In this document: piece by piece, positions 6,597 to 9,039 of the stretch
Layout: every line of letters starts with the position of its first letter
How positions within the stretch are numbered: the stretch's first letter is position 1
NCBI GenBank assembly: GCA_001603615.1
Contig: LUZL01000192.1
Location: 1-9,039, forward strand
Direction: 5' to 3'
Source: Bacteroidales bacterium Bact_20
Lineage (GTDB): Bacteria; Bacteroidota; Bacteroidia; Bacteroidales; DTU049
Length of the DNA stretch: 9,039 nucleotides
Notes under the pieces: model-generated
Databases searched by the model: none
What the model was told of the DNA's origin: nothing
What the model saw: the letters and a program-made list of their open reading frames with translations, nothing else
Program-made: the position numbers and the translations under genes

Positions 6597-7805
6597 TTAT
6601 ACTAATGTCTTATAAAAGTTCAACAAATCTTTTGTCAATTTTTCTAATGAAAAATATCTTTTTACTAAATCTCTAGCGTTATTTCCCATTGGATAAATCA
6701 TATCTGGGTTATTTATCAAAAGGTTTATCGCATCAGCGAAATCCTCTACAGTATCTGCTATGATAGCATTTTTTTTATTCTCTATAGGTATACCTTCTGC
6801 GCCTATGCTAGTTGTTACTATTGCTTTACCCATAGCCATACCTTCTATTATCTTTACTCTGATGCCGCTACCAGAGAATAGTGGCACTATCAATATGCTA
6901 TGAGCAGATAGGAAATCTTTAGATGATGTTACCTCACCATAAAATTTTGTATTTTTAGTAGATGAAATAATTTTTTCTAGATTCACGTTACAATTTCTAC
7001 CTGCTATGTGCAGCTCTGCTTTGGGATGATAGTATAGGATTTTATTCCATACTTTTGTGAGAAACCATTCTAATCCTTCTTGGTTTGGAAGCCAATCTAG
7101 TCCACCGATGAAAGCTATTTGTTCTATTGCATTTGTAGTGATAGGATATGAGAAATAATCTGACAAATCTAAACCTACTGGTAGTACTATTTCTGGCTTC
7201 TGCTGACCTATCCATTTATGTATTCTAAAATCAGGCTCTGATATAGAGATTATACCATCATAAGTATTCAAATGCTTTTTTAGATAGTGCTGCAAACGTT
7301 TTGATAAATTATAAAAATAGAATTTTTTTATCGGATTTATTTCATTTTTTGCTTTTCGTTTCCAGATATAGTGCTCTATATTATGTGCTCTATATACAAT
7401 CTTAGCTGATGAATACTCACGTATGAGTGGTATCAGATGTAATAGGTACAAGCCCTCTAGCTGTATAATATCAAATTTATTATTCTCTAATATCTGTAAT
7501 AATCTATTATTGAAGGTATCTGAATAAAAACGCTCAGCTATGTATGGTGTTCGTTTAAATAAAAAATTCACTATCATATCTTTAGCATCTATATTAGTAT
7601 CTACGTAGCATGTCTCTGCTGTTATTTTATTCATTAGTCGTTCTGGTAGATTATTCTCATTAGCTGGGTGCTTGGGAGTAGTCATAGTGTATAGATAAAT
7701 ATCTTGCTCAGCATTTACGAGGCCCTCTAGCATGCTAGCAGTAGCTAATGCACCACCATCATGTGATGGATACGGAAATTTGTTAGCTATGATTAGAATT
7801 CTCAT
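6597..7805 (-). CDS. Glycosyltransferase family 4 (GT-B fold)
   Basis: The product is 402 residues from the ATG at 7805, starting MRILIIANKFPYPSHDGGA, a typical GT4 acceptor-domain start with a glycine-rich loop. The N-terminal Rossmann domain runs to about residue 205 (RAHNIEH at 139-145, ISISEPD at 186-192), then VGLDLSDYF leads into the donor domain. FIGGLDWLPNQEG (232-244) and HIAGRN (266-271) are typical, and PLFSGSGIRVKIIEGMAMGK (308-327) followed by AIVTTSIGAEGI is the conserved nucleotide-sugar site, with Glu321 as the probable donor-contacting residue. No membrane segment is seen, so it is probably cytosolic or membrane-peripheral. It transfers a sugar from an activated donor; substrate unknown. 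A longer reading from TTG at 7826 is rejected because that TTG lies in the TATCTTTG box. It is the first gene of a two-gene operon with the membrane GT2. No polymerase, flippase or chain-length gene is in the window. Confidence 0.9.
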   Translation of the reverse strand: MRILIIANKFPYPSHDGGALATASMLEGLVNAEQDIYLYTMTTPKHPANENNLPERLMNKITAETCYVDTNIDAKDMIVNFLFKRTPYIAERFYSDTFNNRLLQILENNKFDIIQLEGLYLLHLIPLIREYSSAKIVYRAHNIEHYIWKRKAKNEINPIKKFYFYNLSKRLQHYLKKHLNTYDGIISISEPDFRIHKWIGQQKPEIVLPVGLDLSDYFSYPITTNAIEQIAFIGGLDWLPNQEGLEWFLTKVWNKILYYHPKAELHIAGRNCNVNLEKIISSTKNTKFYGEVTSSKDFLSAHSILIVPLFSGSGIRVKIIEGMAMGKAIVTTSIGAEGIPIENKKNAIIADTVEDFADAINLLINNPDMIYPMGNNARDLVKRYFSLEKLTKDLLNFYKTLV

Positions 7806-7823
7806 TTTACTACAAATATTTAT

Positions 7824-7831
7824 CAAAGATA
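7824..7831 (-). promoter_or_regulatory. Promoter -7 box for the GT4-GT2 operon
   Basis: On the minus strand this reads TATCTTTG, an exact TAnnTTTG match, with its final G 19 nt from the A of the ATG at 7805. No -33 TTTG is found at the usual spacing. Confidence 0.45.
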
Positions 7832-8008
7832 ATAAGAACTTTTGAAATTGATTTTTCTACTTTTATTTTTCCCTTTATTCTAAAAATTTTTATGATTTTT
7901 ATAAATTTATTATCAATAGAAAATAAGATGAGAAAAAAGAATGTCTGATAATACAATCTTAAAATAGATAAATCAAAATTTAAAAAAAATTAAAAGCTTT
8001 ATACTCAC

Positions 8009-8072
8009 CAAACTTTACACTTCTTCACTTCTTACGCTTTTGCAACCTTACACTTGCAAACTTTTACACTTC
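8009..8072 (+). repeat. Three degenerate direct repeats (CAA[A/C]CTT..ACACTT[C/G])
   Basis: The copies are CAAACTTTACACTTC (8009-8023), CAACCTTACACTTG (8043-8056) and CAAACTTTTACACTTC (8057-8072). The second and third are directly adjacent; the first is 19 nt away with a related CTTCACTTCTTACGCTTTTG spacer. They could be protein-binding iterons or a decayed low-complexity tract. Confidence 0.55.
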
Positions 8073-8124
8073 AATTCTTCTTTTTATAAACGATAAAATT
8101 TTTTAAAATAAGCAAAATAAAAAG

Positions 8125-8158
8125 ATAGAAGCTTATAATTCCAATTATAAGCTTCTAT
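8125..8158. repeat. Perfect palindrome with 16-bp arms and 2-nt centre
   Basis: Arm 8125-8140 (ATAGAAGCTTATAATT) is perfectly complementary to 8143-8158, separated by CC. As RNA it could fold into a 15-bp hairpin with a 4-nt loop. It is followed by TATATA rather than a T run, so it is a poor match to a canonical intrinsic terminator. It may be an operator, a termination or insulation element between the divergent operons, or a small element's core. Confidence 0.7.
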
Positions 8159-8207
8159 ATATACTATTACCTTGTTATGATGATTATGCACAAGCGAGAG
8201 TATATTA

Positions 8208-8223
8208 TGTGACACTCAACACA
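8208..8223. promoter_or_regulatory. CRP/FNR-family-like dyad TGTGA-N6-ACACA
   Basis: TGTGACACTCAACACA matches the CRP-type consensus TGTGA-N6-TCACA at 9 of 10 defined positions. It lies about 175 nt upstream of the cyd -7 box and about 380 nt from the GT4 promoter box. Binding specificity of CRP-family proteins in this organism is unknown, so the match is only suggestive. Confidence 0.25.
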
Positions 8224-8271
8224 TATAAAAAAATGTACAACGAGTAACAAAAATAACACCACAATTTTTTC

Positions 8272-8289
8272 ATATGATATATATCATAT
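8272..8289. promoter_or_regulatory. 18-bp perfect palindrome resembling an FNR site, upstream of cyd genes
   Basis: ATATGATATATATCATAT is its own reverse complement. Its core TGAT-N4-ATCA matches 8 of 10 defined bases of the FNR consensus TTGAT-N4-ATCAA. It is about 107 nt upstream of the cyd -7 box. Cytochrome bd genes are commonly under oxygen-responsive control, which makes this the best operator candidate in the window. AT-richness raises the chance of a fortuitous palindrome. Confidence 0.4.
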
Positions 8290-8295
8290 TTTAAG

Positions 8296-8324
8296 AAATT
8301 TAAAAAAACATTTTTTTTAAATTT
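8296..8324. repeat. A/T-run inverted repeat, 13-bp arms and 3-nt loop
   Basis: AAATTTAAAAAAA (8296-8308) pairs with 8312-8324 across CAT. It contains only A-T pairs, so stability as RNA is low; it may give DNA bending upstream of the cyd promoter instead. Confidence 0.5.
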
Positions 8325-8396
8325 GCTATCAATAAATATTTTTATTATATGTTTGCAAAATTTATTTAAAAAATAAAATAAATTATACAAACTTTT

Positions 8397-8404
8397 TAAA
8401 TTTG
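8397..8404 (+). promoter_or_regulatory. Promoter -7 box for DUF4492-cydA
   Basis: TAAATTTG is an exact TAnnTTTG match with the final G 15 nt before the ATG at 8419. No TTTG occurs at 19-21 nt upstream spacing, so expression may depend on an activator at the upstream palindromes. Confidence 0.5.
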
Positions 8405-8418
8405 TAAACAAAATATAT

Positions 8419-8631
8419 ATGATAAAAAAATTCATCAATTTATATATAGAAGGTTTCAGAAATATAGGCAATACAGGTAAGCAGTTAGTAGGTATTTTGT
8501 TTTTCAAAATATTAATATTTTTTGTAATAATGAAATTATTGTTTTTCCCAAACGTATTGAATAAGAATTATAGTACAGATGCAGAACGTGCAGATCATGT
8601 GATAGAGCAATTAACAACAAAAATAAAATAA
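8419..8631 (+). CDS. DUF4492 family small membrane protein, associated with cytochrome bd
   Basis: The product is 70 residues. It matches the DUF4492 pattern: an N-terminal amphipathic YIEGFRNIGNTGKQL segment, one membrane helix (about residues 24-44, GILFFKILIFFVIMKLLFFP), then a short polar tail with FFPNVLNKNYSTDAERADHV. In Bacteroidota such genes commonly sit directly in front of cydA. Here its TAA is one base before the cydA ATG, so the two must be translated as a unit. Role is unknown; small single-helix proteins such as CydX stabilise bd oxidases elsewhere, so an accessory subunit or assembly role is a reasonable inference. The charged tail after the helix would face one side of the inner membrane. 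The start follows an exact promoter box and has no clear Shine-Dalgarno sequence. Confidence 0.85.
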   Translation: MIKKFINLYIEGFRNIGNTGKQLVGILFFKILIFFVIMKLLFFPNVLNKNYSTDAERADHVIEQLTTKIK

Positions 8632-8632
8632 T

Positions 8633-9039
8633 ATGGATGAATTAGTATCCTTAGTAAACTGGTCGCGAGGGCAATTTGCTCTGACAGCGATGTATCATTG
8701 GATTTTTGTACCTATAACACTTGGACTCACTATTATGATAGCTATCATGCTCACTCGTTATTATAAAACTGGTAATGAGGAGTGGAAAAAAATGACAAAG
8801 TTTTGGATGAAATTATTTATTATAAACTTTGTCGTGGGGGTAGCCACAGGTATAATTTTAGAGTTTGAGTTTGGTACTAATTGGAGTAATTATAGCTGGT
8901 TTGTAGGCGATATTTTTGGAGCTCCACTAGCTATAGAAGGTATTTTAGCCTTTTTCATGGAAGCTACCTTCATAGCTGTTATGATCTTTGGTTGGGATAG
9001 GGTGAGTAAGAAATTTCACCTCGTATCTACGTGGCTCGT
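8633..9039 (+). CDS. cydA: Cytochrome bd ubiquinol oxidase subunit I, N-terminal 135 residues (runs off right edge)
   Basis: The open frame from the ATG at 8633 to the window edge encodes the start of CydA. It shows WSRGQFALTAMYHWIFVPIT with the heme-ligand His22 (His19 of E. coli CydA), MTKFWMKLFIINFVVGVATG, the signature EFEFGTNWSNYSWFVGDIFG, and APLAIEGILAFFMEATF with Glu102 and Glu110, equivalent to the conserved Glu99 and Glu107 of E. coli near the heme d/b595 proton path. GWDRVSKKFHLVSTWL continues into the next helix. CydA oxidises quinol and, with CydB, reduces oxygen to water at the inner membrane with high affinity, allowing microaerobic respiration. The Q-loop, other heme ligands and cydB lie outside the window, so the long or short Q-loop type cannot be told. 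It is preceded by DUF4492 with a 1-nt gap. Confidence 0.96.
   Translation, partial: MDELVSLVNWSRGQFALTAMYHWIFVPITLGLTIMIAIMLTRYYKTGNEEWKKMTKFWMKLFIINFVVGVATGIILEFEFGTNWSNYSWFVGDIFGAPLAIEGILAFFMEATFIAVMIFGWDRVSKKFHLVSTWL

Larger units (their letters stand above)
7806..8418. other. 613-nt divergent intergenic region rich in repeats and palindromes
   Basis: The gap lies between the GT4/GT2 operon (-) and the DUF4492-cydA operon (+). No credible coding frame is seen in it. In order it contains the GT4 -7 box, three degenerate CAA-CTT-ACACTT direct repeats (8009-8072), a 34-bp near-uninterrupted palindrome (8125-8158), a CRP-like dyad (8208-8223), an 18-bp FNR-like perfect palindrome (8272-8289), an A/T-run hairpin (8296-8324) and the cyd -7 box (8397-8404). 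The density suggests a control region, probably mainly for cytochrome bd. Confidence 0.65.

Noticed and set aside
8205..8507. Minus-strand 100-residue open frame
   Set aside because: It overlaps the start of the DUF4492 gene and the palindromic control region, is very rich in Phe, Lys, Leu and Asn, and has no recognisable motif.

Overview
The window looks like a chromosomal segment of an AT-rich (roughly 30% G+C by eye) member of the Bacteroidota. Four things point there: a Nif3-like protein with the PII-like insertion followed by a C4 zinc-ribbon coiled-coil protein, a DUF4492 micro-protein directly in front of cydA, TAnnTTTG promoter -7 boxes instead of TATAAT, and start codons with little or no Shine-Dalgarno sequence. 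The species cannot be named from this stretch.

Layout. Positions 1-3626 are all on the minus strand: a short SCKAQ-type lipoprotein, tRNA-Ser(GCT), the Nif3-like protein and its zinc-ribbon partner 11 nt downstream, then the N-terminal two thirds of a XerD-type recombinase that runs off the left edge. Positions 3813-4937 hold an IS1595-like unit on the plus strand: a 19-bp hairpin, a 17-bp terminal inverted-repeat pair and a full-length transposase-like gene whose catalytic core looks altered. A 503-nt convergent gap (4918-5420) follows, containing one G+C-richer island that can fold. Positions 5421-7805 are a minus-strand pair of glycosyltransferases (GT4 then membrane GT2) joined stop-to-start. 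A 613-nt divergent gap (7806-8418) is unusually rich in direct repeats and palindromes. It leads into DUF4492-cydA on the plus strand; cydA runs off the right edge.

Function. The cyd genes indicate a cytochrome bd quinol oxidase, hence microaerobic respiration or oxygen scavenging. The GT4/GT2 pair is probably for a surface or exported glycan. XerD, Nif3, the zinc-ribbon protein and the tRNA are housekeeping. The accessory parts are the transposase-like unit and the two large intergenic gaps. The most useful observations are: (1) a transposase that keeps its zinc ribbon and C-terminal signature but seems to lack most catalytic residues; (2) an FNR-like perfect palindrome and other palindromes upstream of the cyd genes; (3) TAnnTTTG boxes 15-19 nt upstream of five start codons; (4) a possible structured RNA at 5175-5258. 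No convincing wholly new defence or metabolic system is visible.
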